Shown here in pieces: positions 22,591 through 34,439 of a stretch of DNA of 64,000 nucleotides. The stretch is taken from assembly GCA_964016885.1 (NCBI GenBank), contig OZ024742.1, forward strand, positions 124,391,615-124,455,614, given 5' to 3'. The translations under genes were made by a program, and so were the position numbers. Origin of the DNA: Eledone cirrhosa (lineage: Eukaryota > Mollusca > Cephalopoda > Octopoda > Eledonidae). The notes beneath the pieces were generated by a model. It did no database searches and was not told the DNA's origin. It worked only from the letters and a program-made list of their open reading frames with translations. Position 1 is the stretch's first letter, and every line of letters starts with the position of its first letter.

Positions 22591-24644
22591 GATGCTTAAT
22601 AGTTACATTCCCTAATATTTATTAAATAAGAATTAGAATATCAAGCAGAAATATGAAACAAAGCGTAAGGGTATTATTCCTATGAAGATTTGTTGTCGAG
22701 AGCTTTACTATCTATGTCTAGAAATCTCTGAAAACTGTGTTATAAGTTTGTATGATTTGTGTAAGCAGTTACTATTCTCAAATGATTTTATCTTTTCCGA
22801 AAATAGTTTGCTTGCTACTTGACAATTAACATAAAACATTACGAAACACGTAAAAAAAACTATTGTCTATATATATTTTTAATTCATGGCCAGGTAGTCC
22901 AATAAGTGTTTAATTTGCATAAAACTTTGCCAAGAAGGAACATAAAAAAAAAATGATTTACACAGTTGAAGGATTTTAAGAGATAATCTTTGAATTATGA
23001 ATATATTAATATTTTTTAAGTTTGCAACGTATAAATTCCAATTTATATTATATGAATAGTGGTTTATAAATTTCAATTCTTTTTCGTGACAGCTTTATTG
23101 GGTTTTTTAAATATATATCTCGAAATTACGAATATACTGCCATTATTATTTCGACAATGTTACGAATTCAATTCTTTATTACTCAGAAAAAATAAATAAA
23201 TCAATTCTGAAATATTCTCTTTTGCAACTCGGAACAAGATTTTTAAAATATTCGATACAAAACAAAATTTCCCCAATATAATTATAATTTAATACATAAA
23301 TATGTTAATATTTTAAGGTTGAGGTATAATGAAGTACCCGTTACATCTACTTATTTTAATAACAATTTTACACTTGCAAACTTTTATCCTCATTAGCTCT
23401 TAAACATACAAATGATTCTTCTGATATTGGAAATAAATTATTCAAATATTCTAAGATGGCAAATATACAAGGAATATTAAGAACGATTTTCATATATATT
23501 TTATGTCCGTATGACTAGAATCCTTTATTCAATGACTTTCAAATATTACTGCATGTGGCTTCCATATGAAATAACTCTTTAATGCATGATCGCATGATCT
23601 TTCTTAATCTTCAATCGACTGTATCGTCCTGAACTCGATCTTATATCTGTTCGAAAGGAGAAATATCGTACAATTCATACTACAAAACTAGCGACAGTCT
23701 TTATCAAAATAAGCCTTAATTATAAATAGCTTCAACAGACTGTTTATTTATTGTTCAGGAAGTTACCCGCAAATCTGTTTTTGTAGTAATTGTATCTGTT
23801 ATAGTGACACATCAAATTATCTCAGAGAAAATGTAAAAAAAAAAAATGTCACTTGACAACAAGCTACAAGATATTTTAGAGGTAAGAAACATTCCTGAAA
23901 AAAAAAATAAAAACAATCTTCATAAATTATCCAAAGACTAAAGCTTAAAATGTTACTCTATTGGATAACCTAGCAGAATCACGTCTGAATCTCAAATTAA
24001 GTCTCTCTTTCATGATATTTATGCTTTGATTGTCTGTTATGTTTATGTTTATATTTATTCACACTTTCTGTTAATTTTGATTTCGTTTTTAGTCGCTGAT
24101 TTTTATTCAGCAGGTATACTAATAATGGAAATAAACAACCTCATACGATACCATTATTGACTTGGATCTATTTTCCAATGTGAAGTAGGTAGATGGTGCT
24201 ATTTTCTTTCATTCCCTCCTCGGTGTCCATACTGGCATCGTTTTATTACCTTTTATTGATGTTCAACGATTGCATATTTTAGCTTTTTTTTTCTTGAATT
24301 ATTTACCAGAATAAAGCCTGTTAACATTTCTAACAAAATTCTTCGTCGTTTTCTTGTTTATTCAAATAATGTCCACTCCTTATTTCCAGCTATATATGCT
24401 TCCAGTAGAGGATCAAATATTGATCTATATATATCTAAGTTAGTTCAGTACAAATACGGGGTCGTTTTCCTTACCAGGCAGTTTAATCAAGCAGCATATA
24501 CATTCATACGCGATGCCAACAATTAAGTGAATTTATTTTTCACTTACTGGCACCTACTGCCCAAATTCTCACATGTTTACAAATATATATGTTTACAAAG
24601 ATAACTGAAATGCGCTTTTCAGTCCAACCTAGAGCCTCCTTATG
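22588..24644. other. 2 kb without recognised features
   Basis: AT-rich, no credible coding region and no recognised repeat. Confidence 0.55.
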
Positions 24645-24884
24645 TTTCATGGAGGGTCGTGACATAGTGGTAACGGTGTCGGACTTACGATCATAATGTC
24701 GTACGTTCCAGTCCTGAACCGGGTTGTGTTGTTTTCATAAGCAAAACATTTCATTTCATGTCGCTTCAGTATACTAATTTGAAAATAAGTACGAACAGTA
24801 GGTGCGGACTTAATACTATGATGGACTGGCATCCTGTCCAGGGAAGAGACTTGTACTCTTAGTCGCTTAATGCCACATAAGCTG
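24645..24884 (+). mobile_element. tRNA-derived SINE, second family
   Basis: The tRNA-like head contains an A-box-like tagtggtaacgg and a B-box-like acgttccagtcct. The body follows: gttgtgttgttttcataagc, gcttcagtatactaatttg, gatggactggcatcctgtcc. It ends just before a TCTA microsatellite. The same family occurs at 11,508 (+), 45,841 (-) and 56,920 (-). Confidence 0.82.
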
Positions 24885-24887
24885 AGA

Positions 24888-25073
<186 letters not shown>

Positions 25074-25144
25074 TTCATTTCGTTTTCTTTCTTATGTTTA
25101 TATATATTGTATATTATCATTTCACTAATTTATAGCCAGTGTTA

Positions 25145-25610
25145 AAAATGACCTAACAAACTCCCTATGTCAACCTGCTGCCTCTGCAAATACAAAGTTA
25201 CCTGAAAATAGTATGGCTTTACGTTTCCATGATATCACATCTAGAAGCATCTTTTAAACACCAACTTCTGATAAACTAGTAGGCATGGGTAACTTCAACT
25301 CACCTGCTGGTTCTAATTTCATAGCTTGGCCTGCCTTACGTCAATATGGTGTAGAAAGATCTAACCGAAATGGTGTTTCACTCTTTGTGTTTACACTGAA
25401 CATCAAACTGATGTAACACAGACTTTCTTTCAACATATAAATAAATATGAATCAACCTGGATGCAACAAACGTCTAATGTTTGGCAACACATTTATTATA
25501 TTGTAGTTACATATAGTGATATACAAGACCTATGTCTGCACAATGAGAGGAGCATAGTGATGGCCTGATAAGTGACTGCCCAGGCTCAAACTCAATGTTA
25601 CCATAACACC
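25145..25610 (+). pseudogene. eroded RTE-like LINE endonuclease fragment
   Basis: Plus-strand frames give VGMGNFNSPAGSNFIAWP (the GDFN-type motif of AP-like endonucleases) and then ERSNRNGVSLFVF. After a frameshift comes EHQTDVTQTFFQHINKYEST followed by WMQQTSNVWQHIYYIVV. Order and spacing match the endonuclease of RTE/BovB-type LINE ORF2 proteins, where the last part reads W-M-x-x-x-S-x-x-W-H-x-x-D-Y. A TGA ends the frame at about 25,567. No RT follows. It is a very old fragment. Confidence 0.7.
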
Positions 25611-25614
25611 AATG

Positions 25615-26540
25615 CTAGGCAATCTGGGATTGAAATACTAAAGATACTTTAGAAGGAAAATAGATTTACATTAAGATATTTCATAGGATATTTACAGTGA
25701 CCATGTTCATTGAATGCTATTCTATGCTAGCAGTATTCTATTTTTAAGAAGGTCTTTTTGGAGGATAGTGTTGGAAATCTAATATAGATGGTGTTACTAT
25801 AATATAGAAAGTTATGTGAACACCTACGAAATGTTAATGTTTTCAATCTGTTAATGTATGTAAAGGAACAATCAGTACGACAGAATTCCATAATAGATGC
25901 ATCATAATATGCACCGTATAAATGTTTTTCATTGGGAAGAGAATGCCCATGACAAAAACGGGCGTTTTAATAGGAGAATAGCATGGCAATAATTAACATT
26001 ATTTTCAAGTGTTGTACTTTGCTTCACGTGTATCTGCCTATATTCTAAAAATCTAGTCATATAGATTAGAAACTCGGTTCGGTTCGGAATTCGGAAGATA
26101 TTAAATTTATCTCTCACCTGATGATGGCCGACCAATACAGCAACTGGAATGCTACGATTACAAGAACAAACATGAGAACATTCGTCAAAATACATCAGTG
26201 TATAAAAGATTATTTTACTTAAGGTTTGGTGAGTGAATTTTAATTGAGTTTTTGCCTAAATCCCAAGTTCAGTCCTCCATATTGTTTTAATCCCTATATA
26301 GTTTCCATGCAGGTAGTAATTTCGGAAAACTTTTAAAATGTTAATATTGTAATATTGAAGTGAATGTGTGTATATTTAATTCCTAATTCTTTATAGATGT
26401 TGTACATGCTTAAAATATCAGTCTTACCTTAAATAGAAATGGAAACCGAGGGTATAAAGAAGATTATTTGTTTTTCACAGGTTGATATATGCGAATGTCT
26501 GCGTGTAAACGATCTCTTCCCCTCTCTCACTATTTATATA
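25615..26540. other. no recognised feature
   Basis: AT-rich DNA with short ORFs only. Confidence 0.5.
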
Positions 26541-26721
26541 TATATGTATATAGAAAAAAAGATGAAATCGAAAATGCAACTGGAGTCATATTTGAAAAAA
26601 AAATTATATATATTTATTTGGTTCCTTTACCGGTTTCGCTGTTCTTCTGCTTTTCAAAAGTAGAGTTGAAATGGAGGATCTGTGGTTTTTCTCACATCTC
26701 ACAGATGTGAGAAAAACCACA
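26541..26721 (+). repeat. dispersed repeat ending in a 19-bp perfect hairpin
   Basis: Matches the reverse complement of 35,381-35,530 (aaaaagatgaaatcg, ccggtttcgctgtt / ccggcttcacagtt, gcttttcaaaagtagattt). It ends in tgtggtttttctcacatct, a three-base gap, and the exact complement (26,681-26,721). The end hairpin resembles the fused ends of a PLE with inverted terminal repeats. Confidence 0.65.
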
Positions 26722-27022
26722 TCATCAATGGTACTAGTACTCCCGTTGTATTGTAAAACCTACGCCATTTTTATAATACAACGGGAGGAAACATAATAGT
26801 ACCATGTCGCAGATGTGTGACGAAAGAACTTTGATAGACTATATATATATATTTAAATCTGTATGTTTAACCTTTGGTCAATCAATGATACATATTGATT
26901 GCCAAATAGATTAATTATGGAGATATAAAATATTCAGAAACGAAAACCAATCCAAACCAAACAGTGCGTGTGATCTGTTATTATTTCTGGCAATATGACC
27001 CTCCCCAAGTATATCAATCAAT
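26722..27022. mobile_element. collapsed copy of the inverted-repeat PLE: ends fused, coding region lost
   Basis: 26,725-26,765 reads like the inner edge of the left terminal repeat of the PLE at 36.8-41.1 kb (cccgttgtattgtaaaacc, tacgccattttt). 26,766-27,022 reads like the right repeat (caacgggaggaaac, cgcagatgtgtgacgaaag, cgaaaaccaatccaaacc, atatgaccctcccc). The 3.7-kb coding interior is absent. The GAAA-proximal stem of the hammerhead-like motif is kept (gtcgc / gtgac), but the CTGACGA core is lost. Confidence 0.75.
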
Positions 27023-27045
27023 ATATGTATATATATATATATATT

Positions 27046-27240
27046 ACTTCAAAATATTAATAAATATAGACATTCATGTGATCAAATATATTTTATTATA
27101 GATATTTGATCACCTGAATGTATATATTTATTAATATTTTGAAGTAATATTAATAACTCCAGAAAACCTCGCTGTAGAGTGGTTATAATCTATTGTGAAA
27201 CTTGATTCATTGATAAATTCATTGAACCTTATTAAACTTT
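27046..27240 (-). mobile_element. foldback repeat, internally deleted relative of 9,214-9,527
   Basis: A near-perfect palindrome (27,046-27,148; acttcaaaatattaataaat and complement) is followed by sequence matching 9,220-9,320 in reverse complement. Confidence 0.65.
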
Positions 27241-27343
27241 TAATTATATATATATATATGCGTAATATTATAGAACAATAACACTATAAGTAGCACTCGA
27301 CAGTTGGTAGAACTGGAGTATATATAATAAAGATGTAATCATA

Positions 27344-28275
27344 AATATGTAATCATAAATCCTACAAGACCTTTCACAAAGTATATAGCTGATGTCCTAT
27401 AACATATTCCACGAGTGACTGTTGTCTTTACATACCTTTCATTATATTCTACAATTTATTATTTTGGTTTTCTCATTATATATTAAGCCTTTGATCTTCT
27501 TTTTCTATAGCCTTAGATTTTCGGTCAAACCTTCGAAGATTTTTAAACAAATGATGACGACACATTATAATTAGATTTTCTCTACGTTTTCTTCTACGTT
27601 TATAAATCATTCTAGGATTCCTTTATTTGGTTGTTGATATAAAATAAATATTAAGTAGTATACCCCACATATATATTTTTACTAGAAATTAGTAATTTTG
27701 ACATAGATAGACTATTTTATTTTATTTTATAAAAATCCTTTTATATTAATTTTACTAATAAATGTTTACACTTCTTAATCCAATTTTTAGTATTTAAACC
27801 GAATATAAAATAATATACTCAGTTTCTATATTTAGACCTCTAATATTTGAATACCTTCTATAATATTTGCATGTACACCTCATCAATTTAGTTTTTAACC
27901 GTTATTTACAGCTGTTTCCATTTTGACAGCGTTCCTGATCAAAAGTCTCTCTCTCTCCCTCTCTATCTCTTTCTCTCTCTCTCTAACTTGTTATCTCTCT
28001 GTTTCCCTCTTTTTTTCTTTCTTCTCTTTCTTTTTTCTTTTTCTCTTCTTTCCTCTTCCACTATTTTCCTATCTATTTCTTACTAAAGTATTAACACTTA
28101 TATCTCTGTCATATGTAGAATTAGCACTTTCCTATAAACAAGTGCTATTATGCCTCATTGTACCTTATTTTATCTGAAAAGAACACCATTTCTGTCCCAG
28201 GATGATTTTGTATTCGAAATACGTATATTAAAATATATAGAACTCTTATAACCATCTGTTATTTCATCTGTATTA
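27344..28275 (+). repeat. left direct terminal repeat of PLE copy A
   Basis: Aligns with 30,913-31,865 along its length (gtaatcataaatcctacaag at the start, tcttataaccatctgtt at the end). It contains a CT-rich stretch at 27,945-27,990 that has expanded in the right repeat. Near the end it has ggatgattttgtattcgaaa followed by tacgta, a hammerhead-like GAAA plus self-complementary hexamer but without a proper CUGANGA core. Confidence 0.88.
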
Positions 28276-28459
28276 TATATACTCCAGTTCTACCAACTGT
28301 CGAGTTGTAATATGCATAGTTTTATTCTTCTCCAATATTACTCACCTTCTATAGTAACTTGCTCCTTGACTGTTTGAGCGCTAACTGTTATATCGGATAC
28401 TAGTGATGGTCTCTATTTCTATTAAATCATGGATTACTATAGCATCACATATTTCACTT

Positions 28460-30890
28460 AAAACATACCTATACCGGGAAAAACTGAATACACAAAACTT
28501 TTGATAGAAAAAACGGACTCTTTCGTACAGAGGCTTAGATAGATCGCCCATTTCCATGACCAGCGCTTAAAAGGAAATTATTTAACTCCAGAAGAAATCC
28601 TCCCTTTATTAAAAACTTAGCACATTTTGAAAACGAATTAACTAAATTTATACGAGGACTTAAATTCAAAAGAAACCCTTATCGAGGCCAGGTATACCTT
28701 ATCAACCTTAAGAATATAATTTATGACCTTAATTCTTCTAAAAACGTAATAGTTCATTCTGACAAAACAAATAATGTATATGGCATAAGTAAGGATAATA
28801 TAATAACATTATCCTTAAAAAACTAAGAAAAAATTATCGTAAAACTACGCACGATAGTCTGGATTCTATCAATAGAGAAGCATATGAGATAATAATCAAC
28901 CTCGGAATTGAGAAAAAAACAGAACCCTTCTTCCCAAGAACTCCGAGGATTAGTCTGAAGGACCATAAAATAAATTTTCGAACAGACCTGCACCTTCTAA
29001 ATCTGACCTAGGGGTTGTTAGTAAATCCATCTTGGATAACATTATCCCAGAGGTTAGGCATAAATCTCAACTAAATTTATGGTTCGGTTCATCTGAAGTA
29101 ATAGACTGGTTCAATAACCTAAAAAATAAAAACAAACTGAAATTTATTCAATTAGACATTTCTAACTATTACTCATCTATTTCACCTTCACTCCTAAACA
29201 AGGCTCTCTCATATGCTTTAAAATATACGGACATTACTAATGAGGAAATAAATATCATTCTCACCACTAGGAAAACCATATTGGATTTTAAGAACGAATA
29301 TTGGACAAGAGCGGATACTTCCAACAATTTCGACATCACCATGGGTTCTTCGGATTCAGCTTAAATGAACGACTTAGTTGGAATTTCCATCTTGAATTCT
29401 TTAAACCGGAAAATACCCCAACTCTGCAGTGGGATTTATCGTGATGATGCTCTCTTTACTTCTCTAATTGTAACACCGTAAACTTTAATATACTTAAGAA
29501 CAAATACTTGATCTATTTAAGCCTCTTAACTTAAAAATGTAATTCGAGAATAATGATAAAGTAGCAATTTTCCTTGATATATCCCTTAATCTAGATACCG
29601 GCCCATATTACCAATCGCATAAGGATAATGAGAACTTAAATTACATTAACTTTAAATCTAACTACCCTAATAACGTTAAAACTGCTATAGTGAAAAAAGA
29701 GTAGAAAAAAGAATTTCTAATTTATCTTCTAATAAAGATATCTTCGAAGCTAATGCCAACTATTATAATAATGCGCTATCTAGGGCTGCATGTATAGACA
29801 CAATTAGATATACTAAAGCACTTAATCTTGGCAGAGGTTATAATAACTCCAGTAATGTAGGTAGTAATAATCATACTGCTAACAAAAGGAGGAGACCTAG
29901 ATATAAACATATCCTTTGGTACAACGCTCCCTTCTCTCTTTCCGTTATTAGTGGATTGGCAGTATCGGTAGAGGGTCGGACGCCATGCTTTCAAGCATAG
30001 TTACGTCCCTTTACGATCTGAGTTCAAATCCAGCCGAGGTTGACTTTGCCTTTCATCCTTACGGGGTCGATAAAATAAAGTACCAATAATGCACTGGGGA
30101 TTGCTGGCCTTGTGCCTAAAGTAGAAACAGTTATTAATAATATCCCTAAATTATTTTTTAGGGCATTACATAACAGCTTCCCTCATTCACATATATATAG
30201 CAATATTTTCAATAGGCATACTATTAAATTCTCGTATTCTAATACTTCGAACGTTTCAAAAATTATCTCAAGATATAATTCTAAAATATTAAATAATAAC
30301 TCATATGCATCCAATCGTGACAGTCATAATAATAACAGTATAACGCACGACGTCAATGTAAACTGTAGGCAAAATTACACAAGTATAAATACGACGTCAA
30401 ACGTAACTTTGAGGAATGCATCAAATACTAATGTAAATCTTGAAACTCTACCACCTCCTTTATTTAATTCCACCACTCCTGATCATAATATAATTAATCC
30501 TGGGCCACTTGCTAATAACTCTGTAAATAATCTTAATCGTAAATGCAACTGCCATATTAGAACTAATTGTCCTCTTAGTAATTTCTGTCTCTATAAAAAC
30601 CTAGTATACGAATGTAAAGTGGTAACTAGTAATCCATTCCTATACCTACATCTTGAAAGCAAGATTCTATAATCATTCTTCTACATTTAAATCTCTACTT
30701 AAAAGGACCAGCACCGCACTCTCAGAACTTATTTAGTCCTTAAAAGACAAAAACATAAATTACGAAATTTCTTGGCATAAAATCTACAATGCATCTCCAT
30801 ACTCAAATGCTTCCATATCTAGTGTTTGTAATTTATGCCTAGTTGAACAATTTACCATTATCCCGAATTTCAACCCAATAATATATTGAA
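28460..30890 (+). pseudogene. PLE RT + GIY-YIG endonuclease, copy A (broken)
   Basis: Pieces in successive frames align in order with copy C at 47,981-50,099: KTDSF-QRL-type N-terminus near 28,510; VIVHSDKTNNVYGISKD near 28,750; KFIQLDISNYYSSISPS (RT motif A, 29,140-29,190); DITMGSSDSA (29,330-29,361, motif B); IYRDDALFTS (29,430-29,455) with the catalytic Asp pair intact; then SYSNTSNV and CHIRTNCPLSNFCLYKN (Cys-rich, 30,540-30,610) leading into the GIY-like VYECKVV. Many frameshifts and stops. The RT would act on its own RNA after EN nicking. This copy cannot be translated as a whole. Confidence 0.8.
29944..30136 (+). mobile_element. full-length tRNA-derived SINE nested in PLE copy A
   Basis: The body 29,951-30,129 starts with a tRNA-like head (ggcagtatcggtagaggg as A box, gatctgagttcaaatcc as B box), continues gttgactttgcctttcatcc, cggggtcgataaaataaag, gattgctggccttgtgcc and ends agtagaaaca. 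It is flanked by gttatta at 29,944-29,950 and 30,130-30,136, a 7-bp target duplication. The PLE coding sequence resumes directly after it, so the SINE is the younger insertion. Pol III transcription is expected from the internal boxes. Confidence 0.9.
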
Positions 30891-30912
30891 GAACCGATTT
30901 ATTTGGACTATG

Positions 30913-31464
30913 TAATCATAAATCCTACAAGACCTTTCACAAAGTATATAGCTGATATCCTATAACATATTCCACATCTTTCATTATATTCTACAATGTA
31001 TTATTTTGGTTTTCTCATTATATATTAAGCCTTTGATCTTCTTTTCTATAGCCTTAGATTTTCGCTCAAACCGTCATAGATTTTCTAAACAAATGATGAC
31101 GTCAGATTATAATTAGATTTTCTACGTTTATAAATGATTCTAGCAATTTCCTTTATTATTAAATAAAAATTAAATAGAATACTCCACATATATATTTTTA
31201 CTAGAAATTAGTAATTTTGACATAGATAGACTATTTTTATTTTATTTTATAAAAATCTTTTTATATTTATTTTAGTGATACATTTTTACACTTCTTAATC
31301 AAATTGTTAGTATTTAAGCACAATATAAATTAATATAGCTAGTTTCTATATTTAGACCTCTAATAGTTGAATACCTTCTATAATATTCGCACGTACACCT
31401 CATCAATTTAGTTTTTACCATTATTTACAGCTGTTTTCATTTTGACAGCATTCCTGATCAAAAG

Positions 31465-31540
<76 letters not shown>

Positions 31541-31862
31541 CTCTCTCTCTCTCTCTCTCTCTCCATTCTCTCTCTCTCTCTTCCTCCTTCTGTTTTTTTC
31601 TTTCTTCTCTCTCTTTTTTCCTTTTACTCTTCCTCTTGCCTTTTCTTCTATTTTCCTATCTATTTCTTACTATAGAATTACCACTTATATTTCTGTCATA
31701 TGTAGAATTAGCACTTTCCGATAAACAAGTGCTATTATGTCTCATATCATTGTATCTTATTTTATCTGAAGAGAACACAATTTCTCACCCAGGATAATTT
31801 TGTATTCGAAATACCTATAATAATATATATGGAACTCTTATAACCATCTTTTATTTCATCTT

Positions 31863-31865
<3 letters not shown>
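30913..31865 (+). repeat. right direct terminal repeat of PLE copy A
   Basis: Counterpart of 27,344-28,275. Differences include a deletion in the gagtgactgttgtc region and expansion of the CT tract (31,466-31,590). Confidence 0.88.
31466..31590. repeat. (TC)n microsatellite inside the terminal repeat
   Basis: About 125 bp of TC with two CATTC interruptions. The left repeat has only a short CT-rich version, showing expansion after insertion. Confidence 0.95.

Positions 31866-31900
<35 letters not shown>
31865..31900. repeat. (TA)n microsatellite at the right end of PLE copy A
   Basis: TA run directly at the element boundary. Confidence 0.95.
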
Positions 31901-31902
<2 letters not shown>

Positions 31903-32064
31903 CATAGTTTTGTAGTTTGGTTGAAGCATTGTTGAATACCTGTCTATACCCACTCTATATACATTATAATCAATACAGAAATGGCTTCTACGGGACTACA
32001 TTCGAAGGAAATCATCTACTATGTTGTGTACATTACTTACAGTGGTTACCTCCTATTCAACACC

Positions 32065-32225
<161 letters not shown>

Positions 32226-33640
32226 AAATCATGTTTAGAAGGCATATCCCCCTGTAGAGACGTCAACATGTCATTATTAAGTTAATTTTGAACACAAAAT
32301 GAAATGAAATGTACAGCGTACTTGACATTGCTGTTTCGTGTATGTAAACACTTAATTTTTCTCGGAAGATTATTTCTTATTACATTAAAATCCACATGTA
32401 TTAATTTCTTCCTGATATAATCAAGAATTATTACAAAAGCAAGTGTTCCTCCATTCACGTTAATTAACAGAACCATCTATGACGGTGTATTTGTTTAAGC
32501 TCTTTGCATTCTCTGTTCAAATCTATCTTCAATGCTAGACTAACCCATCATCTGGTTTACTTACACCGTTTGGCTATCATTGGTTCGGTAATGGGATTGA
32601 GGATAATTTCTTTTCTCCCTCCGACCAGTTACGAAGACACTGAACATGTTCATGAGCAGTACTCATTCTGTCGTCTAAATATATTTCATATTTTAATGTA
32701 TGGTACGATACAATTTATTTCTGAAAAAAAAATTAAGTACAAAATTATGAACGTAACAATTGCAATAAAAGTAATGAATGTTAATACTTAATACTGATTA
32801 AATGATTTTAGTTAAAAAGAAACACACACGAATTTTTCTATAAATCAGATTTATCTGCGATGACATATTCGCCGTTCAAAACCAAGAAACAGATTTTTCA
32901 TTACATGTAAATATTGCATTATAACGTGAATGAACGTAGAATGTGTTTATTCTCAGTAATCATGGATGATTGCCTAATAAATTAATTGACAGAAACGATT
33001 TCAACTGATAATAATTAATCTGCTTTTCTTCTATTGTAAGTATTTAGTATTACATTAAGTCTCTTATGAATGATGGCATACTGCATTTAATTTACAGTAG
33101 CAATTGTTTATTACTATTTCGCAAAACAACATCAGAATAAATCAAGCAAATTTTTAAGCAGGTTAATCCATTAAAAACAAAAAAAAAGAAATTGAGAAAT
33201 CTAGAGATTCATTTCATCAAAAAAGAACGTAAGAAATACTGATCAACAAATTAAATAATTTCCTGAGCAGTGAAAACATATTACTTCTAATATTTCGGAC
33301 AAATGCATTTTCGTAGAAAGAACACGAATCTTTTAATTGTTTCTGCGAATGATATACTTGAACTAAACGTCAGGTTTCATATTTATTTATTCATTTGTTA
33401 CGTCATTAAACGAATACTTATTTCAAAATATAATAGACATATAAATATGCTACGAACACATTCGGTATCGAGTGCTGATGATTTTGAATACAGTACACTA
33501 CAAAATATGAAACTCTGGCTATGATAAAATTGGTTCTTTTTTAAATCCATTTTCTTTTATCAATATACATTACTATATATGCGTGTGTGTGTGTGTGCAT
33601 GCGCATTCATACCCCCCCCCCCCATTTATATATCTCCCTT
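32226..33640. other. no recognised feature
   Basis: AT-rich unique-looking DNA. A poly-C tract of about a dozen bases lies near 33,612-33,624. Confidence 0.5.
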
Positions 33641-33689
33641 ATATATATAGAACACTGCAAGCTAATATCCGTAGTGGTAGAGCACTCAG

Positions 33690-34095
33690 TGCATAGGACG
33701 AGTTAGGTAGAAGTGTGGACTTTATATTGATGAACGAATACATATTCTAAAGAGATTATGCAATAGTGATTGCCTAAACACGAGAAATGAATCTCTTCAC
33801 ACGTTATCCACACGTCTCGCAACACCTCTTACATAACTACAAAGCTCCGGATTGAATCACAACAACATCCTAATTTTCTTACCAACTAGAACCTGTTCGG
33901 ACTTTCGCAGTTATCACTCTTACACCACTCGCACGCTTTTTAGTATTGCCTGTGTGAAGTAACGGTTTCTGCGCATGCGCGTTCGTACGGTTGTCCTCCC
34001 TGTTCCGTATAACCATGTCCATTACGAGCTGAGGATCTGCTAAGGTGAAACAATTGTTCTCGGTATGGTGAACTAAGTGTTGTGTAACCACTTCT
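33690..34095 (+). mobile_element. PLE 3'-end fragment (EN C-terminus and 3' UTR)
   Basis: Aligns with 43,110-43,520. The first part matches the end of the GIY-YIG protein of copy B (taaagagattatgcaatag, gattgcctaaacacgag, cataactacaa). The rest is the 3' untranslated end (gttatcactcttacacc, tctgcgcatgcgcgttcg, gaaacaattgttctcgg). It carries a hammerhead motif near its 3' end. Confidence 0.78.
34024..34063 (+). ncRNA. minimal type I hammerhead motif in PLE 3' end
   Basis: CTGAGGA at 34,029-34,035, a short weak stem II (TCT / GGT), GAAA at 34,047-34,050, self-complementary stem III CAATTG, then TT and CTCG. Predicted cleavage lies between 34,058 and 34,059. Stem I is CGAG with CTCG. The weak stem II suggests reduced or lost activity. 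The same motif is at 43,453-43,492. Confidence 0.6.
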
Positions 34096-34141
34096 ATATA
34101 TATATGGACGTTTTTTTGGAAGCCTAAACATTGGGTAAATC

Positions 34142-34432
34142 TCCGAGTAAGAAAATCAGATGTATATGATTGAATGTGACAGGTGTAATGAATTTTACAT
34201 CGGTTACACCATCCGATTTCTACACGTCCGCCTCAAAGACATGTCAACAGCAGAGCCTTGTTTTTTCCGAAAACACATAATCAAATGCGAAAACGGTAGC
34301 GCCGTTGCCACAGTGTCCTCGAAGGAGCGCATCATTGGAACTTTAAGGATCAAGGAAGCACGCTGGATGAAACGTCTCGGGCCGCGAATCAATAATCGAT
34401 CCGAGAGAAGTAAGTCCAGATGGCTAGTATAA
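34142..34432 (+). pseudogene. PLE GIY-YIG endonuclease fragment, distinct lineage
   Basis: The frame from 34,160 reads MYMIECDRCNEFYIGYTIRF followed by LHVRL. This is the GIY-like Y-x-I-x-C-x2-C-x3-FYIG core with the conserved Arg (HVRL) of PLE-type GIY-YIG nucleases. Downstream it has RIKEARWMKRLGPRINN, the usual helix with a catalytic-type Glu. It differs from the GIY-YIG of both other PLE types in the window. No RT precedes it; the upstream sequence is another PLE family's 3' end. Confidence 0.65.
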
Positions 34433-34439
34433 ATAATAC

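Larger units (their letters stand above)
27295..31900 (+). mobile_element. Penelope-like element with direct terminal repeats (copy A), degenerate
   Basis: Direct repeats of about 0.95 kb (27,344-28,275 and 30,913-31,865) flank a broken RT plus GIY-YIG coding region on the plus strand. Long direct terminal repeats around an RT-EN unit are a recognised PLE architecture. The left repeat is itself bracketed by a perfect 35-bp inverted repeat (27,295-27,329 and 28,271-28,305; it includes gacagttggtagaactgg). At the right end the equivalent position has become (TA)n. A SINE is inserted in the coding region. Confidence 0.82.

Noticed and set aside
33470..33520. ctgatga ... gaaac spacing at 33,473-33,513 resembling a hammerhead
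   Set aside because: Three unpaired bases separate the only stem from GAAA, there is no stem III or stem I pairing, and there is no repeat context.
33655..33715. tagtggtagagcactcagtg resembling a tRNA A-box region
   Set aside because: No B box follows at tRNA spacing and no cloverleaf can be drawn; at most a relic SINE head.
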